A stretch of DNA of 64,000 nt from Bacillota bacterium (GCA_029555205.1 JAKPTB010000010.1:20410-84409); one strand, 5' to 3'. Counted from the stretch's first letter, positions 44,916 through 54,296 are shown. Numbers and translations are program-made. Notes: a model not told the origin generated them from the sequence alone.

Positions 44916-45182
44916 GTGCTGGAATTTTTAGCAAGGCTCTTTGGCAGGGACAGCGGTAGTAAAAATGTAGCTAAGGAAAGATTGCGCCTGGTACTGGTAC
45001 ATGACAGAAGCAGTGTTTCTCCACAGTTGCTGGAAACATTAAAAGCTGAAATGATCCAGGTGATTTCAAATTATATGGATATCGACGAACAGGGTCTGGA
45101 AGTGAATCTGGATTCCAGCGGTAACTCGGTGGCGCTGGTCGCCAATATTCCGGTCAGAGGAATGAAAAGAAAGCTTAAATAG
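44916..45182 (+). CDS. minE: Cell division topological specificity factor MinE
   Basis: An 88-residue protein that stimulates MinD ATPase and drives MinCD oscillation. RLRLVLVHDRSSVSPQLLETLKAEMIQVISNYMDID contains the MinD-binding strand/helix (cited as LVLVHDRS and LKAEMIQVIS) and is followed by the dimerisation domain. GTG 44916 follows AAGGGGGAT. Presence of MinE rather than only DivIVA fits the Clostridia. Confidence 0.95.
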   Translation: MLEFLARLFGRDSGSKNVAKERLRLVLVHDRSSVSPQLLETLKAEMIQVISNYMDIDEQGLEVNLDSSGNSVALVANIPVRGMKRKLK

Positions 45183-45226
45183 ACTTTCTTGTAGTTATGT
45201 ATTTTGCCAAGCAGAGAATTAATACC

Positions 45227-45256
45227 AGCCCGTTGATTGATGACGGGCTTTTTTTA
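45227..45256 (+). terminator. Intrinsic terminator after minE
   Basis: Seven-base-pair stem AGCCCGT/ACGGGCT with a nine-base loop and TTTTTTT. Confidence 0.88.
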
Positions 45257-45332
45257 TGTAATCTATTGATATATAATAGGATAGGTATGTTTAAAATTAT
45301 TAGAAATTTTGAGTGGGAAGAAGTGTAGAGAA

Positions 45333-46514
45333 ATGTTCACCCAGAGCAGAATGTTGAAAAAGATCGATTATACTGTGCTTATTACCGTAATTATTATAAT
45401 CTTTTACAGCCTGATCGTCATTTACAGCGCCACAAAACCTGCAGAACTTTTGTCGGTGGCAGATTCTCAAGTCGTCAATCAGGCTCCCCTGGGAGTTGTT
45501 AAAAAGCAGGTCTTAAATATAATGCTGGGCTTTGTTGCCATGGCGGTGTTGCTCTACCTGCATTATGAAAACCTCAGCAAGCACGTTAAGCTCTTCTATG
45601 TGCTCAACCTGCTCATGCTTGCAGCGGTTCTCTTCATGGGTCATTCAGCCCTGGGAGCGACCCGCTGGATTGAAATCGGTCCTTTCAGATTTCAGCCGTC
45701 GGAGTTTGCCAAGCTGATTATTATTATTTGCTTTGCGGCTTTTCTGGTTCCGCGGGTGGGAAAACTGAACCGCCTGCGGGACCTGGTTCCCTGCTTCGCC
45801 TTTATCGCGCTGCCCCTGGTCTTAATTCTGAAACAACCGGACCTGGGCACTTCCCTCGTTTTTCTGGCAATTATGTTCGGAATGCTTTTTGCAGCCGGGG
45901 CAAGGCCCCTGCTCTTAATCAGCTTGATTGCAGGGGGCCTCGGGGCGGTGTCCCTGTGGATTTGGGCTCATTTCTGGCTGCTGGCCAACCGCGGCTTCAA
46001 TTTATGGGTACCGCTGAAAGATTACCAGTTAGAAAGATTACTCATCTTTATCGACCCCTGGAAGGATCCGCTGGGGGACGGCTATCACGTGATCCAGTCC
46101 CAAATAGCCATTGGGCAGGGCGGCCTCTTTGGGCGTGGCCTGTTCCAGGGCAGCCAGACCCACGGTAACTTCCTGCCGATTCAGGAAACAGACTTTATTT
46201 TTTCTGTTGTCGGGGAAGAGTTTGGCTTTGTAGGAGCCGTATTTCTCCTGGCTCTCTTTTTTATCCTGATTTACCGGTGCATCTATATCGCAGTTAACGC
46301 CAAGGACGATTTTGGTTATCTATTGACTGTTGGTGTTATTTCCATGATCACCTTTCACGTCCTGGTTAACATAGGCATGACTACAGGGGTTATGCCGGTG
46401 ACAGGAATCCCGCTGCCGATGTTCAGTTACGGGGGCAGCAATATGATCACAAACCTGGCTGCCATCGGCATGGTCCTGAATATTAACATGCGCAGACAAA
46501 AAATATTATTCTAA
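45333..46514 (+). CDS. rodA: SEDS-family peptidoglycan polymerase RodA
   Basis: A 393-residue protein with about ten transmembrane helices. LGATRWIEIGPFRFQPSEFAKL (cited as LGATRWIEIG and FQPSEFAKL), KQPDLGTSLVF and TGIPLPMFSYGGSNM are the SEDS (FtsW/RodA/SpoVE) signatures. Location after mre-PBP2-min favours RodA, the elongation polymerase that pairs with PBP2. The start is uncertain: ATG 45333, ATG 45351 or TTG 45309; none has a strong ribosome binding site. Confidence 0.92.
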   Translation: MFTQSRMLKKIDYTVLITVIIIIFYSLIVIYSATKPAELLSVADSQVVNQAPLGVVKKQVLNIMLGFVAMAVLLYLHYENLSKHVKLFYVLNLLMLAAVLFMGHSALGATRWIEIGPFRFQPSEFAKLIIIICFAAFLVPRVGKLNRLRDLVPCFAFIALPLVLILKQPDLGTSLVFLAIMFGMLFAAGARPLLLISLIAGGLGAVSLWIWAHFWLLANRGFNLWVPLKDYQLERLLIFIDPWKDPLGDGYHVIQSQIAIGQGGLFGRGLFQGSQTHGNFLPIQETDFIFSVVGEEFGFVGAVFLLALFFILIYRCIYIAVNAKDDFGYLLTVGVISMITFHVLVNIGMTTGVMPVTGIPLPMFSYGGSNMITNLAAIGMVLNINMRRQKILF

Positions 46515-46518
46515 TAAG

Positions 46519-46547
46519 AAACCGGTGTGGGATGCACCGGTTTTCTC
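46519..46547 (+). terminator. Intrinsic terminator after rodA
   Basis: Nine-base-pair stem AAACCGGTG/CACCGGTTT with loop TGGGATG, then TCTCATTTCT. Confidence 0.75.
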
Positions 46548-46611
46548 ATTTCTGTTAGTTGTTTTGTTTCTTAAAGCGGCTTAGAGTCAAAAGAAGCTGA
46601 AGAAGCTAGTG

Positions 46612-47508
46612 CTAAGCTAAAAACAGACCCACGGCCAGCAGGAAAGGCGTGATCAGAGTAAAGGCTACATTTTTGCCCAGCAGGGGAATCAAGGCGGACA
46701 GCTGTTCATTGTTTTTGAGAACGCCTCCAACAGTCTTTACGGCCAGGGGCAGCGTCACCAGGGCCAGGAGGGCCGGCGCGGGCAGCAGTCCGGTGGTTAC
46801 TGTTAGGACTATGCTGATGTAAGTCATCAGTACCAGGGCAGAGTAAACCAGTGCACATTTGCCCTTTCCCAGTAAAACCAGCAGGTGGCGGCGGCCGGCG
46901 ATGCGGTCTGCCTCAATGTCCGGAAACTGATTCAAGAGCAGCAGGTTGCTGACCAGAAAACCGGGTATCAATGAAGCTGCCAGAGAGTTCAGGTCATAAG
47001 CCCCCTGCAGTACGTAAGAGGTCCCCAGGACCATGCAGGGGCCGAAGCCCAGTCCCGGCGCCAGCAGGCATAAGAGGGGGGAGCGGGTAATGTACCGGGT
47101 ATAGAGGATAATAAGCAATATGCCGGGCAGTCCCACCAGCAATAGGCCGGGGCCCCGCACAAGGAGAAAATAAAGGCCCACCGCCACGGTTGTGGCAAGG
47201 GTCAGGAGTCCCAGGACAAGGGCGGATTTAGCCGTTATAAGCCCGGCAGGTAGCATGCCGCTGCCTCCGCTGAAAGCTGTGGGGGTGGTATGCTGGTCAA
47301 GCCCGCTGATATAGTCATGATAATCGTTCAGTACGTTTACAGCGGCATGGGCAGCCAGCCCTCCCGCCAGGGCAATAAGCAGGTATAAAAGGTTCAGAGT
47401 TCCGGTTTTCCAGTAGGCGGCTGCTGCGCCTACCAGGCAGCACACCGGGGTTAAAATAAGAAACTGGGGACGGGTTTCCTGAATATATAAAGTTAAAGAG
47501 CCTCGCAT
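46612..47508 (-). CDS. UbiA-family prenyltransferase (MenA-like)
   Basis: A 298-residue membrane protein with eight or nine helices. The first Asp-rich motif is NDYHD (about residues 61-65) and the second DIEADRIAGRRHL (about 198-210), the magnesium-diphosphate sites of UbiA prenyltransferases. N-terminal TRPQFLILTPVCCLVG resembles 1,4-dihydroxy-2-naphthoate prenyltransferases, so a role in menaquinone synthesis is plausible, but no other men genes are here. AGAGGTG precedes the ATG. Confidence 0.87.
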   Translation of the reverse strand: MRGSLTLYIQETRPQFLILTPVCCLVGAAAAYWKTGTLNLLYLLIALAGGLAAHAAVNVLNDYHDYISGLDQHTTPTAFSGGSGMLPAGLITAKSALVLGLLTLATTVAVGLYFLLVRGPGLLLVGLPGILLIILYTRYITRSPLLCLLAPGLGFGPCMVLGTSYVLQGAYDLNSLAASLIPGFLVSNLLLLNQFPDIEADRIAGRRHLLVLLGKGKCALVYSALVLMTYISIVLTVTTGLLPAPALLALVTLPLAVKTVGGVLKNNEQLSALIPLLGKNVAFTLITPFLLAVGLFLA

Positions 47509-47625
47509 TTAGACACCTCTATTTAATTATGATCTGGAGTACGGACACCAGATAAGTATTCAACAGTTAAAATCCCTTTTCCTGCCGGGATGAATCCTGC
47601 GGGTCTATATTCTTTACCAAAACTA

Positions 47626-47655
47626 GCATATTTCCTATAAAAGGAAATATACTCT
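47626..47655 (+). promoter_or_regulatory. Inverted repeat and possible sigma-E promoter of spoIVFA-spoIVFB
   Basis: A perfect nine-base inverted repeat ATATTTCCT/AGGAAATAT (47628-47650, loop ATAAA). GCATATT (47626-47632) and TATACTCT (47648-47655), 15 bp apart, resemble the mother-cell sigma-E -35 and -10 elements. The -10 match is partial. Confidence 0.4.
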
Positions 47656-47687
47656 ATAGACAAGCTTTTGAAGGGGGTATATTTCAT

Positions 47688-48425
47688 ATGACTGATTTCA
47701 AGCCCGGCGGGGCTTTCAAGCCTGAGGACCTGAATTCAGCTTACAGGCACTGGAAAAAGCCAAATCAGCTCCGGTACGGCAAAAGTAGTTTTTACAGGAT
47801 TGGTGTGGCCCTATTGATATTTTTAGTTTTTTTGGCTCTGAAGGAAACCAGCAATCCCTGGGGCTTCGAGGCCAGAGAGAATTTGAAAAAGGTCTTGACC
47901 ACTGACTGGAACTATCAGCCTGTCATGGAGAGGATTGTTTATTTCGGGCTGCAGTTGGCGGATTTGGACTGGCCTTTGTTCAGCAATCCCCAGCCTGTTA
48001 TGTCCCCGCCGGATAAAAGCGTTGCGGCGGGAATTCTGCCGGTTCCGGTTTCAGGCAAGGTCGTGCGTGGATTCGGCATGGTTACGGACCCCATTGATAA
48101 TATGGAGCGGTTTCATGCGGGGATTGACATAGAAGCCCCCATTGGGAGCGCCGTAAGGGCTGTACAGAATGGGGTAATCAAGCGGCTGGGTGATAGTCCC
48201 GTTTTTGGGATGTATATCCTGGTTGAGCATGGAGAAGGATTCTTTACCCTTTACGGTGGACTGTCCAGGGCTACAGTGGGAGAAGGCCAGCAGGTAGCGG
48301 CGGGTCAGATTATAGGTGAGGTGGGCGCTGCGGGAGATGTTCCCGGGGGCGGTCTCCATTTTGAGCTGAGGGAGAATAATAAGTTGATTGACCCGCTGAC
48401 CAGGCTGATGATTAATCAGAATTAA
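47688..48425 (+). CDS. spoIVFA: SpoIVFA-like M23-domain membrane protein
   Basis: A 245-residue protein with one transmembrane helix (about residues 38-54) and a C-terminal LytM/M23 domain. HAGIDIEAP keeps the first His and Asp metal ligands. The usual HLSxV triad reads YGGLSRATV, and the HxH motif reads GGLHFEL, so one zinc His is lost. This degenerate M23 domain next to a SpoIVFB protease matches SpoIVFA, which holds SpoIVFB and BofA in an inhibited complex in the forespore outer membrane. It lies 22 nt before spoIVFB. Confidence 0.82.
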   Translation: MTDFKPGGAFKPEDLNSAYRHWKKPNQLRYGKSSFYRIGVALLIFLVFLALKETSNPWGFEARENLKKVLTTDWNYQPVMERIVYFGLQLADLDWPLFSNPQPVMSPPDKSVAAGILPVPVSGKVVRGFGMVTDPIDNMERFHAGIDIEAPIGSAVRAVQNGVIKRLGDSPVFGMYILVEHGEGFFTLYGGLSRATVGEGQQVAAGQIIGEVGAAGDVPGGGLHFELRENNKLIDPLTRLMINQN

Positions 48426-48447
48426 TCAGGATAAAGGGGGAGGTTGC

Positions 48448-49326
48448 TTGAGAATCGGCCGTTTTGCCGGTGTGGAGGTTCATTTAAACAATGCTTTTTT
48501 GGCCCTTCTCGGGCTGTTTTTTGTAGCCGGTGTCCTGGGCAAAGGGCTTATCGCCTTCGGGGTGGTCCTGCTGCATGAACTGGCCCACGTGGCTGTTGCC
48601 CGCCGTTTTGGTGTGTATGTGGAGGATGTGGAACTATTACCCTTTGGCGGTGTCAGCCGCATGGGCAGCGAGGTAGTCTTTGACCCTACTAAAGAGGTAG
48701 GCGTTGCTTTTGCCGGACCGGCGGCCAACCTGCTCTTGACGGGCCTGGTTGTAACTCTCAATAATTACGGTTTCTGGGATAACGAGCTTGGCCGTTTTTT
48801 TCTCCAGTGTAATTTAATGATCGCTGCTTTTAATCTCTTGCCGGCCCTTCCCCTGGACGGAGGACGGATCTTTCGGGCCTACCTGGCGCGGCGTGTGGGT
48901 TTTAAGCAGGCAACTTACCAGGCCTCCTGGTGGGGGCAATTCTGGGGTGTAGTCATTGTTCTCTGCGGAACAGCAGGCCTGGTTATGGGGATATCCGGAC
49001 TGGATATCCCGGTTACTGGTATTTTTCTTTTTTATGCGGCGACCCGGGAAAAAAGCCTGGCTTCATATCACTTTATCCGTCACCTGGCGCAGAAGAAGAA
49101 GGAACTGGCAAAGGCCGGGGTGTTGCCGGGGGAGCCCCTGGTATCCTTTGCAACCGTCCGCATCGGGGACCTGATCAAATCATTCGTTCCCCAGCGCTTT
49201 CACGTGGTTTTGTTGCTTGACGAAAACTGGCAACACCGGGGAGTTGTAAGCGAGGCCCAGGTGATTGACGCCCTTATGAATCAGGGTGTGGACACCCCCG
49301 TAGGCAGCCTGGTTAAGCCGGACTAG
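48448..49326 (+). CDS. spoIVFB: SpoIVFB-like M50 intramembrane metalloprotease with CBS domain
   Basis: A 292-residue site-2 protease. HELAH (residues 43-47) and NLLPALPLDGGR supply the zinc ligands within a six-helix membrane core. A C-terminal soluble region (about residues 215-292) has the CBS-like pattern VRIGDLIKSFVPQ...VVLLLDENW. In Bacillus SpoIVFB cleaves pro-sigma-K in the mother cell and its CBS domain senses ATP. TTG start after GGGGGAGG. Forms an operon with spoIVFA. Confidence 0.93.
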   Translation: MRIGRFAGVEVHLNNAFLALLGLFFVAGVLGKGLIAFGVVLLHELAHVAVARRFGVYVEDVELLPFGGVSRMGSEVVFDPTKEVGVAFAGPAANLLLTGLVVTLNNYGFWDNELGRFFLQCNLMIAAFNLLPALPLDGGRIFRAYLARRVGFKQATYQASWWGQFWGVVIVLCGTAGLVMGISGLDIPVTGIFLFYAATREKSLASYHFIRHLAQKKKELAKAGVLPGEPLVSFATVRIGDLIKSFVPQRFHVVLLLDENWQHRGVVSEAQVIDALMNQGVDTPVGSLVKPD

Positions 49327-49487
49327 TCAACCAAATAATTGCAAGGGGGTTGAACTATTGCAGGTTTTTCTAACTGTGTTGTAGAATAAATTGTATAGAA
49401 TATTTTTTTTGTTATTTTCTGGGTATAATATTCTGTGTATTGCTTAAAGATAGCTTAATAAATGTAAAACCTGGAAGGAAGACTGAA

Positions 49488-51347
49488 TTGGATTTTCTGG
49501 ATCGGATCCTGCCCCTGGTAAAAAAGCCGGCCCGCTATGCGGGGGGTGAATGGAACGCCGTCCGCAAGGACTGGGAGACGGTGGAATACAGGGTGGCTTT
49601 TGCTTTTCCCGATGTTTATGAGGTGGGTATGTCTCACCTGGGGCTGCAGATTTTATACGATATTGTGAACAGGCGCAGCGATACCCTGATGGAGAGGGTT
49701 TTCGCCCCGTGGACAGACATGGAAGAAATAATGAGAGAACACGGTATACCCTTGTTTGCCCTGGAGTCGCGGCGGCCCCTGTTGGATTTCGACATGGTAG
49801 CCTTTACATTGCAGTACGAGATGAGCTTTTCCAATGTTCTGAATATGCTGGACCTTGCGGGTATTCCCCGGGAATCAGCCCGGAGGACTGAAGGATTCCC
49901 CCTGATCGTGGCGGGAGGACCCTGTGCTTACAACCCGGAGCCTCTGGCGGATTTTATTGATGTTTTTGTCATTGGGGAAGGGGAAGAGGTAATTGGTGAG
50001 CTGCTGGATGTCCTAATCCAGTTGAAACGGCGAAATGTTTCCAGGCAGGAGCTACTGATTGAGTCAGCCCGGCTGCCGGGTATTTATGTACCCTCGCTGT
50101 ACAGGGTTTTTTACCGCGAAGATGGCCGTTTTTCCGGAATAGTCCCGTCTCTGGAGGGGGTTCCTGAAAGAATCACCAAAAGAGTGGTGAAGGATCTGGA
50201 TAGCGCCCTCTTTCCGGAAAGGCCTATTGTTCCATCTACCGAAGTGGTGCATGACCGGATCATGCTTGAGGTATGCCGGGGGTGTACCAGGGGTTGCCGT
50301 TTTTGTCAGGCTGGGATTATCTTCCGCCCGGTGCGGGAAAGAAAGCCGGAAACACTTTTAAAACAGGCAGCCGGCCTGGTGCAGAGCACCGGCTATGAGG
50401 AGATATCTCTGACTTCCCTCAGCACCAGTGACTATTCACAGGTCCGGGAACTGGTCAAATCTCTCCTGGATAAACATGCTTGCCAGGGGCTGGGAGTTTC
50501 CCTGCCGTCCTTAAGGGCTGATAATTTTTCCCTGGAACTGGCCAAGGAAGTCCAGCGGGTGCGCCGCTCCAGTCTAACCTTTGCCCCGGAAGCCGGCACC
50601 CAGCGTCTCAGGGATGTCATCAATAAAGGTGTCAAGGAAGAAGACTTGCTTGAAGCCACTGGTGCTGCTTTCAGAGAAGGGTGGAAGGCTGTTAAGCTTT
50701 ATTTTATGATCGGTCTGCCCACTGAAAGGGATGAAGACCTGGATGGTATCGTCCGGCTGGCCAGGGCTGTACTGACTCTCGGCCTTAAGGCGGGCGTGTC
50801 CCGGGGTCGGTTGAGGGTGACCATCAGCGCCTCGTCTTTTGTTCCCAAGGCCCATACACCCTTTCAGTGGGAGCCCCAGGCTCACCTGGCCGAACTGCAG
50901 AGAAAACAGGACTACCTGTCCGGAAGGTTGAGGGAACGGGGGATTATCTTTAACTACCATGATGCTGGTTTGAGTTTCCTGGAGGCTGCCTTTGCCAGGG
51001 GGGACCGGCGATTGGGGGCGGTTTTGGCTAGGGCGGTTGATTTGGGCTGCAGGTTTGACGGCTGGTCCGAGCACTTTAAGCTGGATCGCTGGCTGGAAGC
51101 TTTCCGTTTGAGCGGATTAGACCCGGAGGATTACGCCAACCACCGCTATGCCTACGACGATTCCCTGCCCTGGGACCATATCGAGACAGGGGTTTCCAGG
51201 CAGTACCTTGTCCTGGAGCATCAGCGGGCCCTGACCGGGCGTGTTACCGGCGACTGCCGTACAGAATCCTGTCCCGGTTGCGGGGTTTGTGGGACCCTTG
51301 AAGTGGAACCGGTCTTCGCTGGGGGTGATTGGGATGGCGGGCTATAG
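49488..51347 (+). CDS. TIGR03960 family B12-binding radical SAM protein
   Basis: A 619-residue radical SAM protein. The N-terminal half is a B12-binding-like Rossmann fold (AFPDVYEVGMSHLG, IVAGGPCAYNPEPLADFID, cited as GMSHLGLQ and AGGPCAYNPEP). The [4Fe-4S] motif is CTRGCRFC preceded by CRG. Substrate unknown. TTG 49488 lies six bases after GGAAGGAAG; the frame from 49440 has no such site. It overlaps the TIGR03936 gene by 14 bases; these two are often adjacent or fused, followed by RNase G, suggesting an RNA or ribosome link. Confidence 0.93.
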   Translation: MDFLDRILPLVKKPARYAGGEWNAVRKDWETVEYRVAFAFPDVYEVGMSHLGLQILYDIVNRRSDTLMERVFAPWTDMEEIMREHGIPLFALESRRPLLDFDMVAFTLQYEMSFSNVLNMLDLAGIPRESARRTEGFPLIVAGGPCAYNPEPLADFIDVFVIGEGEEVIGELLDVLIQLKRRNVSRQELLIESARLPGIYVPSLYRVFYREDGRFSGIVPSLEGVPERITKRVVKDLDSALFPERPIVPSTEVVHDRIMLEVCRGCTRGCRFCQAGIIFRPVRERKPETLLKQAAGLVQSTGYEEISLTSLSTSDYSQVRELVKSLLDKHACQGLGVSLPSLRADNFSLELAKEVQRVRRSSLTFAPEAGTQRLRDVINKGVKEEDLLEATGAAFREGWKAVKLYFMIGLPTERDEDLDGIVRLARAVLTLGLKAGVSRGRLRVTISASSFVPKAHTPFQWEPQAHLAELQRKQDYLSGRLRERGIIFNYHDAGLSFLEAAFARGDRRLGAVLARAVDLGCRFDGWSEHFKLDRWLEAFRLSGLDPEDYANHRYAYDDSLPWDHIETGVSRQYLVLEHQRALTGRVTGDCRTESCPGCGVCGTLEVEPVFAGGDWDGGL

Positions 51348-52029
51348 AATGATGTACGCAAAAGTGGGCCCGGCCCGCTTTATTTCTCATCTGGATCTGC
51401 TCAGGACCTTCGGCAGGGCGGCCAGGCGGGCCGGATTACCCCTGGCCTTTACCCAGGGTTTCAATCCCCATCCCAAAATCACCTTTGCAGCCCCTCTGGC
51501 TGTGGGTATCTCCGGGGAAGCAGAATTTGCCGACCTGGAACTTACCGAAAAAATCCCTGCGCCTTTTGTTGCCAGGGCGTTGTCGGATGCTTTGCCGGAA
51601 GGCCTGCGCGTTCTTGAGGTCAGGCAGCTAAAGGGGGCCGGTCCTGCCCTGATGGCAATGGTGAGGTCGGCATCTTACCGGGTTGAAGCGAAGACCTGCG
51701 GTCCAGTAACCGCTGGGGAATTGAAAGATGCTCTCGGATCATTTCTCTCCAGGCAGGAAATCCTGGTGGAGAGGAAAAATAAAGAAGGAAAAAAAGTCCT
51801 GTATGATCTCAGGCCGGGCATATTTGTTATGTCAGGCAGGTTGGATAACGATATAATAAAAATAGAAGCGGAACTAAAAACAGGTAGTAGTGGAAACGTC
51901 AGGATTGAAGAGGTATTGGAGGCTTTTCTAAAATCCAGCCGGTTACCTGTCCAGGGCGGCTATGCGCTGTTCAGGAACAATCTTTACACTGTAGCTGGAA
52001 AAGAAAAAAAGATGCTGTGGCAGACTTGA
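51334..52029 (+). CDS. TIGR03936 / DUF2344 protein
   Basis: A 231-residue protein. MMYAKVGPARFISHLDLLR (residues 6-24), FTQGFNPHPKITFAAPLAVG (split TQGFNPHPK and FAAPLAVG) are diagnostic of the TIGR03936 domain, which accompanies TIGR03960 radical SAM proteins. ATG 51334 lies five bases after GGGGGTGA inside the end of the radical SAM gene. The molecular function is not established; the pairing suggests it is the partner or substrate-binding part. Confidence 0.9.
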   Translation: MAGYRMMYAKVGPARFISHLDLLRTFGRAARRAGLPLAFTQGFNPHPKITFAAPLAVGISGEAEFADLELTEKIPAPFVARALSDALPEGLRVLEVRQLKGAGPALMAMVRSASYRVEAKTCGPVTAGELKDALGSFLSRQEILVERKNKEGKKVLYDLRPGIFVMSGRLDNDIIKIEAELKTGSSGNVRIEEVLEAFLKSSRLPVQGGYALFRNNLYTVAGKEKKMLWQT

Positions 52030-52073
52030 GTGTTCTTAAATTTACGGGTAATTCACTAGAGGAGAAAGGTTTT

Positions 52074-53768
52074 ATGCTTAAGGAGATTGTTGTTAATGTT
52101 GGCGAGGAAGAGACCAGAGTAGCAGTACTGGAAGATAATGTGCCAGTTGAGATTTATATTGAAAGATCTGTCAACCAGCGCCTGGTGGGTAATATTTTTA
52201 AAGGCCGGGTAGAGAATGTATTACCCGGCATGCAGGCTGCCTTTGTAAATATTGGTTTAGAAAAAAACGCTTTTCTTTACGTGGAAGACGCCATCCCCGC
52301 ACGTTCGCCGGAAGTCAATGATCAGGGCGGTACTGCTTTGGGGGGTGCCAATATTTGTGACATCTTAAAGCAGGGGCAGGAAGTTCTGGTTCAAATTGTG
52401 AAAGAACCTATAGGTACCAAGGGCCCCCGGGTAACCATCCACGTTACGCTGCCCGGGCGGTATCTTGTACTGATGCCCACTGTGGATTATATCGGGATCT
52501 CCCGGCGCATTGAATCCGAGAAAGAGCGGGAGCGGCTCAAAGACCTGGCTGCCCGGGTTAAGCCGGAGGGCATGGGTGTTATTGTGCGTACCGTGGCTGA
52601 AGGTGTGGAAGAAGAGGAATTTCGCCAGGATATCAACATGCTGACAAAGCTGTGGCGAAAAATCCTCAGCAGGGCTGCCTACGGACCGTCGCCCAACCTG
52701 GTGCACCGGGATCTGGAGCTGGTTCAGCGGATCCTGAGGGATATTTTTACGGAGGATGTCGATCGCCTGACCCTGAATTCCCGCTACGAATACGAAAAAG
52801 TTCTGGACCTTCTGGACATTACGGACCCAAGGTTGAAATTAAAAGTCTTTTTTGACGAGCGTGAAAATATTTTTGAGGAATACGGCATTGAACAGGAGAT
52901 TGAAAAAGCGCTAAAGCGGAAAGTCTGGCTTAAATGCGGGGGTTACCTGGTAATCGACCAGGCTGAGGCGCTGACCGCCATTGATGTTAATACCGGCAAG
53001 TATGTGGGAACAATCAATCTGGAAGATACGGTCCTTAAAACAAACCTGGAAGCAGCCCAGGAAATCGGCCGGCAGCTTCGCCTGCGGAATATCGGCGGGA
53101 TTGTTATTGTAGATTTTATTGATATGGCGGAGGAAAGTCACCGCCAGCAGGTGCTCCAGGCCCTGGAAGCGGAAATTAAACGGGATAAAACCAAAACCAA
53201 CATCCTTGGCATTACCCAGCTGGGATTGGTGGAAATGACCCGCAAAAAAGTACGCCCCAGCCTGGCCGAGGTTCTCCAGAAAACCTGCCCCTATTGTGAA
53301 GGTAAAGGCAAGGTGCTTTCTGAAGAGACGCTGGGCATCCATTATAAGAATCAAATCTATAATATGGCCCGGCAGACGTCGGCCCAGACCATTCTGGTGG
53401 AAGCCAACCCGGTGGTGGCGGCCCGGCTGATCGGCAGCGGCGGAGCAAATCTAAAGGACCTGGAGAATAAAACCGGTAAAAGTCTTTATATTAGAGGTTC
53501 CACCAGCCAGCATATCGAGTCTGTTACAATCCGGCCCCTGCAGGACAACGAAGGTGTTCAGGCCCATACCTTTCCGGTAAAACCCGGCGAAGTGCTGGAA
53601 GTAAAGGTGGAGGAACCACATGTTTCCAATATTAATGACGGCATAGCCAGGGTCAACGGGTTCATCCTGGATATCGAGGGCGCCGGTTCCCTTATTGGTG
53701 AAACAATTCCGGTGGAGGTCAGTAAGGTTTACCGGACCTACGCCAAAGCCCGCCCGGTAAAAATTTAA
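52074..53768 (+). CDS. rng: Ribonuclease G (Rne/Rng family)
   Basis: A 564-residue endoribonuclease for rRNA and mRNA processing. MLKEIVVNVGEEETRVAVLED is the usual start (split MLKEIVVNV and ETRVAVLED). An S1 domain follows (about residues 36-125, GNIFKGRVENVLPGMQAAFVNIG, cited as FKGRVENVLPG). The catalytic DNase I-like domain contains AIDVNTGKYVG and IVIVDFIDM with its metal-binding Asp residues. The Zn-link is CPYCEGKGKV. ATG 52074 follows GAGGAGAAAGG. It is the last gene before rplU, an order common in Clostridia. Confidence 0.95.
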   Translation: MLKEIVVNVGEEETRVAVLEDNVPVEIYIERSVNQRLVGNIFKGRVENVLPGMQAAFVNIGLEKNAFLYVEDAIPARSPEVNDQGGTALGGANICDILKQGQEVLVQIVKEPIGTKGPRVTIHVTLPGRYLVLMPTVDYIGISRRIESEKERERLKDLAARVKPEGMGVIVRTVAEGVEEEEFRQDINMLTKLWRKILSRAAYGPSPNLVHRDLELVQRILRDIFTEDVDRLTLNSRYEYEKVLDLLDITDPRLKLKVFFDERENIFEEYGIEQEIEKALKRKVWLKCGGYLVIDQAEALTAIDVNTGKYVGTINLEDTVLKTNLEAAQEIGRQLRLRNIGGIVIVDFIDMAEESHRQQVLQALEAEIKRDKTKTNILGITQLGLVEMTRKKVRPSLAEVLQKTCPYCEGKGKVLSEETLGIHYKNQIYNMARQTSAQTILVEANPVVAARLIGSGGANLKDLENKTGKSLYIRGSTSQHIESVTIRPLQDNEGVQAHTFPVKPGEVLEVKVEEPHVSNINDGIARVNGFILDIEGAGSLIGETIPVEVSKVYRTYAKARPVKI

Positions 53769-53835
53769 GGCCGGGTTACGAGCCTTCATCTACCGGTCTG
53801 GAGTTTCCTGCAGCTGTGGTAACACTGTTCATCCC

Positions 53836-53863
53836 TTGACATTGCATGTGGATGTGTTAGAAT
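53836..53863 (+). promoter_or_regulatory. Promoter of the rplU-rpmA transcript
   Basis: TTGACA (53836-53841), a 16-bp spacer and TAGAAT (53858-53863). Confidence 0.72.
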
Positions 53864-53869
53864 GTTGTA

Positions 53870-53984
53870 TTGTAGGTATGGTTGTACCTATTGACACCGC
53901 ACGGAACGGGTTTATCTTAAAGGGGTTAAACTGCGTTGTCCCTACCTTTTCCGGCGAGTCCTTAAATAAGGGGAGGTGCATTTT
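53870..53984 (+). promoter_or_regulatory. rplU 5' leader, candidate ribosomal protein autoregulatory RNA
   Basis: The roughly 115-nt leader opens with hairpin TAGGTA-TGGTTG-TACCTA (53873-53890). An L21 leader motif is known at this position in Firmicutes; I infer this one by place and size and cannot verify the motif. Confidence 0.45.
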
Positions 53985-54296
53985 ATGTACGCAATTATTG
54001 AAACTGGCGGCAAGCAGTACCGCGTTCAGGAGGGCGACACGCTTTATCTGGAAAAGCTCCCTTTTGAAGCAGGTGAAACTGTGGAAGTAAACAAGGTTTT
54101 GGCTTTGGTCAAGGACGACGAGTTTAAGTTCGGCACACCCCTGGTTGAGAATGCCAGGGTCATCATAAAAGTGGTCCGGCACGGCAGGGGAAAAAAAATT
54201 ATTGTTTTTAAGTTTAAAGCCAAAAAGAACTATCGCCGCAAGCAGGGTCACAGGCAACCCTTTACACAGGTTATTGTGGAAAAAATAGAAGCTTGA
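53985..54296 (+). CDS. rplU: 50S ribosomal protein L21
   Basis: A 103-residue protein, the standard length, starting [18 protein letters not shown] with the conserved [27 protein letters not shown] end (cited as [12 protein letters not shown] and YRRKQGHRQ). ATG 53985 lies eight bases after GGGGAGG. Confidence 0.98.
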   Translation: MYAIIETGGKQYRVQEGDTLYLEKLPFEAGETVEVNKVLALVKDDEFKFGTPLVENARVIIKVVRHGRGKKIIVFKFKAKKNYRRKQGHRQPFTQVIVEKIEA

